Shown: positions 8,541 through 16,423 of the stretch, one piece after another | Layout: each line of letters begins with the position of its first letter | Position numbering within the stretch: position 1 is the stretch's first letter | NCBI GenBank assembly: GCA_945892985.1 | Contig: CAMDDU010000037.1 | Location: 1 to 44,636 of the forward strand | DNA from: CAITSH01 sp945892985 | Lineage (GTDB): Bacteria; Pseudomonadota; Gammaproteobacteria; Burkholderiales; SG8-39 | Direction of reading: 5' to 3' | Length of the DNA stretch: 44,636 nucleotides | Notes under the pieces: model-generated | What the model was told of the DNA's origin: nothing | The model's input: the letters and a program-made list of their open reading frames with translations, nothing else | Database searches by the model: none | Made by a program: the position numbers and the translations under genes

Positions 8541-9431
8541 ATGAAAAAACTGTTGATCATCGGCTGCGGTGATGTTGCGCGCCGCGCACTGCCGGCACTG
8601 ACCGCGTGTTATGAAGTGGCCGCGCTGTCGCGCCACCCACAAGACTTGCCGACAAGGGTGAGGGCCATCAGCGCCGACCTTGATACGCTGGAAACGCCCG
8701 CCTGGAGCGGATTTCCAGCCGATTGTGTGTTGCACAGCGCGCCGCCCGGCGACACCGGCGCCATCGACCAGCGTACGCGCAGGCTGCTGGCGTGTCTGGC
8801 CGCGGGCGGCGTCCTGCCCCGGCGCCTGGTTTATATCAGCACCAGTGGCGTGTACGGCGATTGCGCTGGCGAATGGGTGGATGAATCGCGGCCGGTGAAC
8901 CCGATGTCCGATCGCGCGCGCCGCCGCGTTGATGCCGAGGCGCGCCTGCTCGAATGGGGCGCCGCGACCGGTGTCAAGGTCAGCGTGCTGCGTGCACCGG
9001 GCATATACGCCGCCGACCGCTTGCCGGTCGAGCGCCTGCGTCGCGGCACGCCGGCCTTGCGCGATGAGGACGACGTGTTTAGCAATCACATCCATGCCGA
9101 AGACCTGGCGGCGATATGCGTCGCCGCGCTCGAGCGCGCGGGCGCGGGCGGCGTTTACAACGCCTCTGACGACAGTGCGCTCAAGATGGCGGCGTATTTT
9201 GACCTCGTGGCCGAACGTGCCGGCCTGCCGCCGCCGCCGCGCATTTCGCGTGCCGAGGCGCGCCAGCAACTCAATCCGATGCTGCTGTCATTCATGAGCG
9301 AGTCGCGGCGACTGATCAACACGAAGATGAAAAATGAACTGGGCGTGGTGCTGCGCTATCCTACGGTGTACGCGGGTGTGCCCGACATGCGAGGCCACGC
9401 CAGCAAGGCCGGCAACGAAAGACCGACATGA
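8541..9431 (+). CDS. NAD-dependent epimerase/dehydratase-like (atypical SDR) protein
   Basis: The protein has 296 residues with an N-terminal Rossmann fold (LLIIGCGDVARRAL) and a central strand ending in YISTSGVYGD, typical of extended or atypical SDRs such as the YeeZ group. The usual Tyr-x3-Lys catalytic pair is not visible: the matching segment reads NPMSDRARRRVDAEA. A classic dehydrogenase reaction is therefore doubtful and it may simply bind a dinucleotide. The ATG at 8541 is chosen because the Rossmann strand starts there. The stop overlaps the cutA start (ATGA, 9428-9431), so it is coupled to cutA and dsbD. Confidence 0.8.
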   Translation: MKKLLIIGCGDVARRALPALTACYEVAALSRHPQDLPTRVRAISADLDTLETPAWSGFPADCVLHSAPPGDTGAIDQRTRRLLACLAAGGVLPRRLVYISTSGVYGDCAGEWVDESRPVNPMSDRARRRVDAEARLLEWGAATGVKVSVLRAPGIYAADRLPVERLRRGTPALRDEDDVFSNHIHAEDLAAICVAALERAGAGGVYNASDDSALKMAAYFDLVAERAGLPPPPRISRAEARQQLNPMLLSFMSESRRLINTKMKNELGVVLRYPTVYAGVPDMRGHASKAGNERPT

Positions 9432-9751
9432 AAACCCTGCTGGTGTTCACTAACATGCCCGATCAGGCGAGCGCCGAAGTGCTGGCGGCGGCCCTGGTCG
9501 AGCAGCGCGTCGCCGCCTGCGTCAATGTACTGATGCCGGCGCAGTCGGTGTTTCGTTGGAAGGGCCATGTTGAGTCGGCAAGCGAGGTGCCGATGGTGAT
9601 CAAGACCACAGTTGAGCGTTATCCCATGCTCGAGCAGGCCATCCTTGCCGGCCATCCTTACGAACTTCCTGAAATCATTGCTGTCCCAGTGGAGTACGGA
9701 TTGCCCGCCTACCTCGACTGGGTTGCCGCCGAGACCCGCCCCATCCCATGA
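9428..9751 (+). CDS. cutA: CutA1 divalent-cation tolerance protein
   Basis: The protein has 107 residues, the normal length of the trimeric CutA1 family. Family features seen are the N-terminal strand LLVFTNMPD, ALVEQRVAACVNVL, the SVFRWKG segment, MVIKTTVERYP and the end PEIIAVPVEYGLPAYLDWV. In E. coli cutA lies next to dsbD and affects copper tolerance; its biochemical role is still unsettled. Here it overlaps both neighbours by 4 bp (ATGA at 9428 and 9748), which supports one transcript with dsbD. Confidence 0.95.
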   Translation: MKTLLVFTNMPDQASAEVLAAALVEQRVAACVNVLMPAQSVFRWKGHVESASEVPMVIKTTVERYPMLEQAILAGHPYELPEIIAVPVEYGLPAYLDWVAAETRPIP

Positions 9752-11631
9752 TCATGCCTGTCCGAATTTTTTTTCTGCTGCTGGCCTTGCTCGGCCCGCT
9801 CCCCTGCGGTCATGCCGCCAATCCTGAGGACTTGCTAGAGCCGGAAAAGGCGTTCCGCCTCTCCGTGCGCGCGCTTGACCCCGCGACGCTGGAAGTGCAC
9901 TACCAGATCGCCGATGGTTACTACCTGTACCGCGAGAAATTCCGCTTTGCCGCCGAGCCGCGCTTGCCGTCGCCCGCGGGCGCGGCTGCCGTCACCATCA
10001 AGCTGGGCAAGCCCGAGTTTCCCGCCGGCCAGGTCAAGCAGGACGAATTTTTCGGCCGCGTTGAAACGTATCGCAAAGACTTGTTCATCCGCATTCCAGT
10101 TGAGGGCGGGGCGCAACAGCTCAAGCTGCTCGTGACCTCGCAAGGCTGCGCCGATGTCGGCGTGTGCTACGTGCCGCAAACGCAGTCGGCCGATGTCAGT
10201 TTGGTGGCCGCGGGCATCGCCGGTGCGGCGTCCCCTTCACTGTTCCCCTCGCGTGCCGGCGGCACATCGGCGCTGGAGAGTCGGCTTGCCCAGGCCGCGC
10301 CCGGGGGGCAATCGATGAGCGAGAGCGTGCGCCCGGCCGCGGGTAGTGACTTTGAGATCGCCGCCCTGTTCCAGTCGGATAAGCCCTTGCTGGTGCTGGC
10401 GAGTTTTTTTGGCTTCGGCTTGCTGCTCGCGTTCACGCCCTGCATGCTGCCGATGATTCCCATCCTGTCTGGCATCATCGCCGGCGAAGGCCGTGACCTG
10501 TCCAAGAAGCGTGCACTACTGCTGTCGGTCACCTATGTACTGGGCATGGCCGTGACCTACGCCGTCGCCGGCGTGGCCGCCGGCTTTTCCGGCACCCTGA
10601 TTGCCGCGGCGCTGCAAAACGCCTGGGTGCTGGGCGCATTTGCCCTGGTGTTCGTGGTCTTGTCGCTATCGATGTTTGGTCTTTACGAGTTGCAATTGCC
10701 CGGATTCCTGCGCCACCGTCTGCATGCGCACAATCACAAGCTGCAGGGCGGGCGCATTGTGTCGGTGGCCTTGATGGGCGTGCTCTCGGCGGTGGTGATG
10801 AGTCCTTGCGTTGCCGCGCCGCTGGCCGGCGCGCTGCTCTACATCGGCCAGACGCGCGACGCGCTGATGGGCGGCACCGCGCTGTTTGTCATGGCCTTGG
10901 GCATGGGCCTGCCGCTGGTGGTGGTGGGCGTGTCCGAGGGCGCACTGCTGCCGCGTGCCGGATCGTGGATGAACGCGGTGAAACAATTCTTTGGTGTGCT
11001 GCTGCTGGCCGTGGCGGTGTGGATTGTCTCGCCGGTGCTGCCGCCGGCCGGGGTGTTGCTGGCGTGGGCGGCTTTGCTGATCGGTTCGGGCGTGCTGTTG
11101 CGCGCCATTGATCCGCTGCCGCCGCAGGCGCGCACCGTGGTGCGCCTGGGCAAGGCGCTGGGGCTGGTGGCCTTGCTTGCCGGTGCGGCGATGCTGGCCG
11201 GCGCGCTCGCCGGCAGCCGCGATCCGCTGATGCCGCTGGAGGCGTTTCGTTCCGGCGGTATCGCCGAGGGCAAGCCGGTCACGTTCGAGCGCATCGCCTC
11301 GGTGGCTGAACTTGACGCGCGGCTTGCCGACGCCGGCCGGCCGGTGATGCTCGATTTTTACGCCGACTGGTGCGTGTCGTGCAAGGAAATGGAGCGCTAC
11401 ACCTTCAGCAACGCGCAGGTGGGCGATCGTCTGTCGGGCATGCGCCTGTTGCAGGTCGATGTCACCGGCAACACTGCGGAACACAAGGCCTTGCTCAAGC
11501 GTTTCAAGTTGTTCGGCCCCCCGGGCATCATATTTTTTGATGCGCGCGGGAGGGAAATCCCGGGTCTGCGCGTGGTCGGTTTTCAGTCGGCCGAGAAATT
11601 TGGCAAGACGCTGGACATGGCGCTGCGCTAG
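9748..11631 (+). CDS. dsbD: Thiol:disulfide interchange protein DsbD
   Basis: The protein has 627 residues in the inner membrane and passes electrons from cytoplasmic thioredoxin to periplasmic thiol proteins. A signal peptide covers residues 1-24 (cleavage near GHAA). The periplasmic n-domain holds the redox pair Cys134 and Cys140 (QGCADVGVCYVP). The eight-helix core holds Cys232 (FTPCMLPMIP) and Cys354 (MSPCVAAPLAG). The C-terminal thioredoxin domain has the active site WCVSC, Cys542 and Cys545. All six catalytic cysteines are present, so it should be functional. It overlaps cutA by 4 bp. In betaproteobacteria such proteins feed cytochrome c maturation and disulfide isomerisation. Confidence 0.96.
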   Translation: MIMPVRIFFLLLALLGPLPCGHAANPEDLLEPEKAFRLSVRALDPATLEVHYQIADGYYLYREKFRFAAEPRLPSPAGAAAVTIKLGKPEFPAGQVKQDEFFGRVETYRKDLFIRIPVEGGAQQLKLLVTSQGCADVGVCYVPQTQSADVSLVAAGIAGAASPSLFPSRAGGTSALESRLAQAAPGGQSMSESVRPAAGSDFEIAALFQSDKPLLVLASFFGFGLLLAFTPCMLPMIPILSGIIAGEGRDLSKKRALLLSVTYVLGMAVTYAVAGVAAGFSGTLIAAALQNAWVLGAFALVFVVLSLSMFGLYELQLPGFLRHRLHAHNHKLQGGRIVSVALMGVLSAVVMSPCVAAPLAGALLYIGQTRDALMGGTALFVMALGMGLPLVVVGVSEGALLPRAGSWMNAVKQFFGVLLLAVAVWIVSPVLPPAGVLLAWAALLIGSGVLLRAIDPLPPQARTVVRLGKALGLVALLAGAAMLAGALAGSRDPLMPLEAFRSGGIAEGKPVTFERIASVAELDARLADAGRPVMLDFYADWCVSCKEMERYTFSNAQVGDRLSGMRLLQVDVTGNTAEHKALLKRFKLFGPPGIIFFDARGREIPGLRVVGFQSAEKFGKTLDMALR

Positions 11632-11674
11632 CGCGTGCGCCAAGGCGTGGATTGATTGCGCGGGCAACAAGCCT

Positions 11675-11722
11675 CAAGCCCAAGCCCAAGCCCAAGCCCA
11701 AGCCCAAGCCCAAGCCCAAGCC
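11675..11722 (+). repeat. Hexamer array, 8 x CAAGCC
   Basis: Eight perfect head-to-tail copies of CAAGCC (reverse strand GGCTTG) start 43 bp after the dsbD stop, in the space convergent with the amidohydrolase gene. The array is a slippage-prone microsatellite. It lies outside any credible gene, so length change would not shift a reading frame. Confidence 0.9.
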
Positions 11723-11818
11723 CCAAACTCAAGGTATCTGCCGCGCCCAATCGACGAGCCTTGATGCGGCTCTGCCCTTGAGCTTACTCAATCACGACAT
11801 TGGCAAAGGCTGCTGTGC

Positions 11819-12997
11819 TCAGCGCGTTGGCGCCAGCATATGCTCCGTCAACTGCACCCAGTAGCTCGATCCTATGGGCAGGATCTCATCGTTGAAGTCG
11901 TACTGCGGGTTGTGCAGCATGCAGCCGCCCTCGCCCGGACCATTGCCTATCCAGACGTAGCAGCCGGGCCTAGCCTGCAGCATGAAGGCGAAATCCTCGG
12001 CGCCCATGGTCGGTTGCAGGTCGCGCAGCACGTTTTCCGTGCCGACCATTTTTTCCAGCACCGTAGCGGCGATCAGGGTTTCCGCCGGAGAGTTTACGGT
12101 GGGCGGGTAGCGGCGCTGGTACGTCACCTCGGCGGTCGCGCCGTGGGCTGCCGCGATGCCGTTTGCAAGCCGCGTGATGCCCGCCTCGATTTTGTCCTGC
12201 ACGCGCGGCTTGAAGGCGCGCGCCGTGCCGCGCAGCAGGGCTTCCGAGGGAATGGCGTTGATTGCTTCCCCGGCTTGAAACTGCGTCACGCTGAGCACCA
12301 CCGGATCCACCGGGCTGATGCTGCGACTCACCAGGGTTTGTAAGGCCAGCACCAGTTCGGCGCCTATCACCACCGGGTCAATGCCGTGATGGGCCATGGC
12401 CGCATGGGCGCCGCGGCCGATGATGCGGATCTCGAAGTTGTCCGAGGAGGCCATCATCGGGCCGGGCATGACGGCGAACTGACCGGCCGGGATGCCCGGC
12501 CAGTTGTGCATGCCGAAAACCGCGTCCACCGGAAATTTTTCGAACAGGCCCTCGTTGACCATTTCACGTCCGCCGCCCTCGCCCTCTTCGGCCGGCTGGA
12601 ATATGAAATACACGGTGCCCTCAAAGTTTTTGCTCTGTGCCAGATATTTGGCCGCGCCGAGCAGCATCGCGGTGTGGCCGTCGTGGCCGCAGGCGTGCAT
12701 GCGGCCCGCATTTTTGGATTTGTAGCCGAAGCTGTTTTTTTCCTGGATGGGCAGCGCGTCCATGTCGGCGCGCAGGCCTATGGCGCGTCCACCGATACCG
12801 CTGCCGCAGGTGAGCTTGCCGACGACACCGGTTTTGGCGAGGCCGCGATGCACTTCGATGCCCCAGGATTCCAGTTTTGACGCAACCAGTCCGGAGGTGC
12901 GCAGCTCCTCAAACGCCGTTTCAGGATTGGCGTGGATGTCGCGCCGGATGGCGCTGATCTCGGCCTGCTGCTGGATGATTTTTTCGACGATGTTCAT
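11819..12997 (-). CDS. M20D-family amidohydrolase (N-acyl-amino-acid deacylase type)
   Basis: The protein has 392 residues and is a metal-dependent amidohydrolase of the HipO/IAA-amino acid hydrolase group, which removes acyl groups from N-acylated amino acids. Motifs are RRDIHANPE, LRADMDALPI, the metal site HACGHDGH, QPAEEGEGG, GMHNWPG and the C-terminal TMGAEDFAFM. The ATG at 12997 has GGTGA five bases upstream; a GTG at 13006 would add three residues. It is convergent with dsbD and divergent from the VOC gene, with 68 bp between starts. The substrate is unknown. Confidence 0.9.
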   Translation of the reverse strand: MNIVEKIIQQQAEISAIRRDIHANPETAFEELRTSGLVASKLESWGIEVHRGLAKTGVVGKLTCGSGIGGRAIGLRADMDALPIQEKNSFGYKSKNAGRMHACGHDGHTAMLLGAAKYLAQSKNFEGTVYFIFQPAEEGEGGGREMVNEGLFEKFPVDAVFGMHNWPGIPAGQFAVMPGPMMASSDNFEIRIIGRGAHAAMAHHGIDPVVIGAELVLALQTLVSRSISPVDPVVLSVTQFQAGEAINAIPSEALLRGTARAFKPRVQDKIEAGITRLANGIAAAHGATAEVTYQRRYPPTVNSPAETLIAATVLEKMVGTENVLRDLQPTMGAEDFAFMLQARPGCYVWIGNGPGEGGCMLHNPQYDFNDEILPIGSSYWVQLTEHMLAPTR

Positions 12998-13065
12998 GGC
13001 TGTCACCGGGATTAGGATTACGCGTGGACAATTTATAATGTTGCCACATCCTCACCGGTTTCCCC

Positions 13066-13902
13066 ATGCGCAAACACATCCAGGGCGTCGATCACATCGT
13101 CATCGCCGTGCATGACCTTGATTTGGCGGCTGAAACATTCACGCGCCTGGGCTTTGCGCTGACCCCGCGCGGCTATCACGACTTCGGCTCGCAGAACCAT
13201 TGCATCATGTTTGGCGACGATTACATCGAGCTTGTGGCGGTGCCCAGGCCGCATCCGTTCAACCAGTATTACAGCGATTTTCTGGTGCGCGGCGAGGGAC
13301 TTGCGGCCACCGTGCTCAAGTCCGATGACGCGGCCGCCGCGGCGAAGGAGTTTGCCGCGGCCGGTTTCGCACCGACCGGCCCGTTCGCCCTGTCGCGGCC
13401 GGTGGTGGTGGACGGGGTCGCGCAGGATGCGCGCTTTGTCTTGACGGGGCTGCCCTTGAGTGCGACGCCCGGGCATCACGTTTTTGTCTGCCAGCACTTC
13501 ACGCGCGATCTGGTTTGGCGGCCGGAGTGGCAGTCGCATGTGAATGGCGCGATGCGGCTTGCCGCGGTCGCCATCGCCGACGAAATGCCCGAGGCAGCGG
13601 CCCTTCCCTATCAGCGGATTTTCAATACGAGGGCAAAGCCGGTGGCCGAGGGCCTGGTGGTGGAGACCGGCGACATGCCGCTGGCGTTTGTGTCCGCCGC
13701 TTCCCTGGCAAAAAAACTCCCGGGCGTTTGGGTCTCGGGCCGGCCGGAACCGGCGGCGGTGGCCTTGTTTGTGCATGTCGCCGATCGCGACGCCGCCGAT
13801 CTGGCGTTGCGGCGCGGCGGGTTTCACTGCATGCGCATGCCCGACGGGTCTATCGCCGTGGGCGCCACCGAGGCGCATGGCGTGGCGCTGGTGTTTGGAT
13901 AG
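13066..13902 (+). CDS. VOC (glyoxalase-like) family protein
   Basis: The protein has 278 residues. It begins with a vicinal-oxygen-chelate beta-alpha-beta module: GVDHIVIAVHDLDLAAETF, GFALTPRGYHDFGSQNHCIMF and GDDYIELVAV. This resembles the glyoxalase-like_3 group; the C-terminal half is a second, weaker module ending VGATEAHGVALVF. Candidate metal ligands are His9 and the Glu of YIEL. The family includes lyases, dioxygenases and binding proteins, so the reaction cannot be assigned. It is a single gene starting 68 bp from the divergent amidohydrolase. Confidence 0.8.
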   Translation: MRKHIQGVDHIVIAVHDLDLAAETFTRLGFALTPRGYHDFGSQNHCIMFGDDYIELVAVPRPHPFNQYYSDFLVRGEGLAATVLKSDDAAAAAKEFAAAGFAPTGPFALSRPVVVDGVAQDARFVLTGLPLSATPGHHVFVCQHFTRDLVWRPEWQSHVNGAMRLAAVAIADEMPEAAALPYQRIFNTRAKPVAEGLVVETGDMPLAFVSAASLAKKLPGVWVSGRPEPAAVALFVHVADRDAADLALRRGGFHCMRMPDGSIAVGATEAHGVALVFG

Positions 13903-14028
13903 AGCCAAACTTCTGATTGACGTCACTTCGTGCGAGGCAGACACTTTGATCCGATGCGGGTGGCGCGGAATGTTTGAGTCGGTCCGCCAGAGTTTCACCG
14001 TCACGAGCGAAAGCAAAGAGGTCTGCAT

Positions 14029-15162
14029 ATGCCCGAAGAACACCCGATCGAAATGATCCAGGAAATGCTCAAGCTGATGGTCGACCGCAAGGCTTCCGAC
14101 CTGTTCCTGAGCGTGGGCTTTCCCCCGGCTTTTAAAATTGACGGCAAGGTGACGCCGATCTCCAAGCAGTTGCTCACTGCGGTGCAGACGCAGCACTTTG
14201 CCCGCGCGCTGATGAATGACAAGCAGCTCGCTTCATTCGAGGCGACCAAGGAATGCAACTTCGCCATTTCCCCTGGCGGGCTGGGCCGCTTTCGGGTGAG
14301 TGCATTCTTCGATCTTAACGGGCCGGGGCTGGTGCTGCGCACGATCACGGCCAAAATTCCCGGCTTCGCCGAGCTGGGCCTGCCGCAGGTGCTGAGCAAG
14401 GTGGCCATGATGGCGCGCGGCCTGGTAATCGTTGCCGGTGGAACGGGCTCGGGCAAATCGACGACCTTGGCGGCGATGATCGGTTACCGCAACGAGCACA
14501 GCCAGGGTCATATCATCACCATCGAGGACCCGATTGAATTTGTGCATGAGCACCGCAACTGCATTGTCACGCAGCGCGAGGTGGGCATTACCACGGAGTC
14601 GTGGGCGGCGGCCCTGAAGAACACCTTGCGGCAGGCGCCCGACGTCATCTTGATCGGCGAGATACGCGATCGCGAGACGATGGAACACGCCATGGCTTTC
14701 GCCGAGACCGGACATTTGTGTTTTGCGACCCTGCATGCGAACAGCGCGAATCAGGCGCTTGAGCGCATCATCAATTTTTTCCCCGACGATCGCCGCCAGC
14801 AGCTGCTGATGGACTTGTCGCTCAATGTGCGCGCATTCCTGTCGCAGCGCCTGGTACCGCGCGAGGGCGGTAGCGGCCGTGTTGCCGCGTTCGAGATCAT
14901 GCTCGACTCGCCGCTGGTCAAGGATCTTATCTTCAAGGGCGAGGTGAGCGGCATCAAGGAGTTGATGGGGCGCTCGCGGGATCTGGGTATGCAGACCTTT
15001 GACCAGGCCTTGTTTGATTTGTATCGGGCGAATGCGATCAGTTACGAGGATGCGCTGCGTTTTGCCGATTCAGCCAACGACTTGCGCTTGCATATCAAGC
15101 TGGAGTCCGATGGACGCAAGCCGGAGCAGGTGAGGGACGGTCGCGACATTCACGTCGTTTAG
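14029..15162 (+). CDS. pilU: Type IV pilus retraction ATPase PilU
   Basis: The protein has 377 residues and is a cytoplasmic hexameric ATPase of the PilT/PilU family that powers pilus retraction together with PilT. The Walker A motif GGTGSGKST is at 137-145, the Asp box at HIITIEDPIEFVH, Walker B at DVILIGEIRDRET and the His box at HLCFATLHAN. PilU rather than PilT is preferred because of ECNFAI, the QREVGI segment and the long C-terminal tail past the core, as in Pseudomonas PilU. A Shine-Dalgarno AGAGG lies 9-10 bases before the ATG. Unlike many genomes, pilT is not adjacent; the preceding gene is the VOC protein. Confidence 0.92.
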   Translation: MPEEHPIEMIQEMLKLMVDRKASDLFLSVGFPPAFKIDGKVTPISKQLLTAVQTQHFARALMNDKQLASFEATKECNFAISPGGLGRFRVSAFFDLNGPGLVLRTITAKIPGFAELGLPQVLSKVAMMARGLVIVAGGTGSGKSTTLAAMIGYRNEHSQGHIITIEDPIEFVHEHRNCIVTQREVGITTESWAAALKNTLRQAPDVILIGEIRDRETMEHAMAFAETGHLCFATLHANSANQALERIINFFPDDRRQQLLMDLSLNVRAFLSQRLVPREGGSGRVAAFEIMLDSPLVKDLIFKGEVSGIKELMGRSRDLGMQTFDQALFDLYRANAISYEDALRFADSANDLRLHIKLESDGRKPEQVRDGRDIHVV

Positions 15163-15187
15163 TCGCTTGGCGACGTGCCGACCACAG

Positions 15188-15220
15188 GGCGGTGTTCAGG
15201 CGGTGTTCAGGCGGTTTTTA
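15188..15220. repeat. Tandem 11-mer GGCGGTGTTCA
   Basis: Two perfect copies of GGCGGTGTTCA (15188-15209) are followed by a partial third (GGCGG then TTTTTA). The copies run across the last codon and stop of hemB, in the 44-bp space where pilU and hemB converge. This looks like a local slippage duplication; the stop codon of hemB lies in the second copy. Confidence 0.7.
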
Positions 15221-16211
15221 GCGCCTTGGCCGCGTCCAGCGCGAAGTAAGTGAGGATGCCATCGGCACCGGCGCGCTTGAAGGCGAGCAGGCTTTCCATC
15301 ATGCACTTGGGTTCGTCGAGCCAGCCGTTTTGCGCGGCGGCCTTGAGCATGGCGTACTCGCCGCTGACCTGGTAGACGTAGGTCGGCGCTTTGAACTCGT
15401 CTTTTACGCGCCGCAGGATGTCGAGGTAGGGCATGCCCGGTTTGACCATCACCATGTCGGCGCCCTCCTGTAGGTCCAGGCCGACCTCCCACAAGGCCTC
15501 ATCGGAGTTGGCTGGATCCATCTGGTAGGTCATTTTATTGCTCTTGCCCAGGTTGGCGGCCGAGCCGACAGCGTCACGGAAGGGGCCGTAAAAGGCCGAG
15601 GCGTATTTGGCCGAGTAGGCCATGATGCGCGTGTAGCTTAATTTTTTTGCATCCAGCTGGGCGCGGATGCGGCCGATGCGGCCGTCCATCATGTCCGAGG
15701 GGGCGACAATGTCGACGCCGGCTTGCGCCTGTGTGAGCGCCTGTTTTTCCAGGATGACCAGGGTGTCATCATTGAGGATGTAGCCGGTTTTGTCGATCAC
15801 CCCGTCCTGGCCGTGGCTGGTGTAGGGGTCGAGCGCCACATCGCACATGACGCCCAGTTCTGGAAATTCCTTTTTCAGCGCCCTGACTACGCGCGGGATA
15901 AGGCCTTTGGCGTTCATGGCTTCGCGCCCGTCCAGGGTTTTGAGTTTTGCGTCTATGACCGGGAACAGGGCGAGGACCGGAACGCCCAGTTTGAGACAGT
16001 TTTCGGCCACTGGCAGCAACTTGTCCAGGGTGTAACGTTCGACGCCGGGCATGGAGGCGACGGCTTGGGTCTTTTTCGCGCCCTCCATGACGAAAACCGG
16101 ATAAATCAAGTCGTTCGTAGTGAGCACATGCTCACGCATTAAGCGCCGCGAGAAGTCATCCCGGCGCATGCGACGCATGCGCACGTTGGGGAAGCTGCCG
16201 TAGGTCTTCAT
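15207..16211 (-). CDS. hemB: Delta-aminolevulinic acid dehydratase (porphobilinogen synthase)
   Basis: The protein has 334 residues, full length. It joins two 5-aminolevulinate molecules into porphobilinogen in haem synthesis. The Schiff-base lysines are Lys202 (YSAKYASAFYG) and Lys257 (MVKPGMPYLD). The metal loop reads DVALDPYTSHGQDG, with Ala126, Asp128 and Asp136 where zinc enzymes have three cysteines, so this is the Mg-dependent, zinc-independent type usual in Pseudomonas and many betaproteobacteria. The ATG start has an AAGG directly against it, so the ribosome site is poor; GAGAA lies further up. Its upstream region is shared with the putative small RNA promoter on the other strand. 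Confidence 0.96.
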   Translation of the reverse strand: MKTYGSFPNVRMRRMRRDDFSRRLMREHVLTTNDLIYPVFVMEGAKKTQAVASMPGVERYTLDKLLPVAENCLKLGVPVLALFPVIDAKLKTLDGREAMNAKGLIPRVVRALKKEFPELGVMCDVALDPYTSHGQDGVIDKTGYILNDDTLVILEKQALTQAQAGVDIVAPSDMMDGRIGRIRAQLDAKKLSYTRIMAYSAKYASAFYGPFRDAVGSAANLGKSNKMTYQMDPANSDEALWEVGLDLQEGADMVMVKPGMPYLDILRRVKDEFKAPTYVYQVSGEYAMLKAAAQNGWLDEPKCMMESLLAFKRAGADGILTYFALDAAKALKTA

Positions 16212-16247
16212 CCTTAATTTCTCGCTATGTTCAATAAATTCAATCGA

Positions 16248-16275
16248 TTAACAAATTGTTACGAATTTCTATCTT
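16248..16275 (+). promoter_or_regulatory. Sigma-70 promoter candidate for the engB-linked small RNA
   Basis: TTAACA (16248-16253) and TATCTT (16270-16275) are separated by 16 bases, matching five and four of six consensus bases. Transcription would start near 16283. It points away from hemB, whose start is 37 bp to the left on the other strand. No plus-strand gene follows before engB, which is convergent. Confidence 0.45.
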
Positions 16276-16282
16276 TGCCGCC

Positions 16283-16420
16283 TGAAACTTTTTGCCCGAT
16301 TCCACCGTCTTACCTGCAGATGGTTTCGATCGTCTCCCGTTTCATCTCCCTGAACGGGTGCCTTAATCCTGTTAAGGCGTTTTTGCCCCCGGGCTTATTC
16401 CCCTTCGCCCGGGGTTTTTT
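16283..16420 (+). ncRNA. Putative small RNA between hemB and engB (Spot 42/ErsA-like position)
   Basis: About 138 nt run from the predicted start to a strong terminator and contain no credible ORF. The 3' end has two hairpins. The first is GCCTTAA-TCCTG-TTAAGGC followed by GTTTTTG (16360-16385). The second is CCCCGGGC, a 12-base loop, GCCCGGGG and TTTTTT (16387-16420). Both T-tracts are on the plus strand only, while hemB and engB are on the minus strand, so neither gene explains them. The segment CATCTCCCTG (16343-16352) is the exact complement of CAGGGAGATG, i.e. a ribosome site plus start codon, as expected for a translation-blocking RNA. In E. coli spf (Spot 42), and in P. aeruginosa ersA, sit beside engB. 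The assignment is inferred from structure and position. Confidence 0.5.
16387..16420 (+). terminator. Strong Rho-independent terminator (plus strand)
   Basis: The 8-bp perfect stem CCCCGGGC/GCCCGGGG has a 12-base loop and a six-T tail followed by ATTT. On the minus strand the same hairpin is followed by GCAAAAACG with no T-run, so it does not serve engB. The tail GGGG-TTTTTT-ATT resembles the end of Spot 42 RNA. Confidence 0.85.
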
Positions 16421-16423
16421 ATT

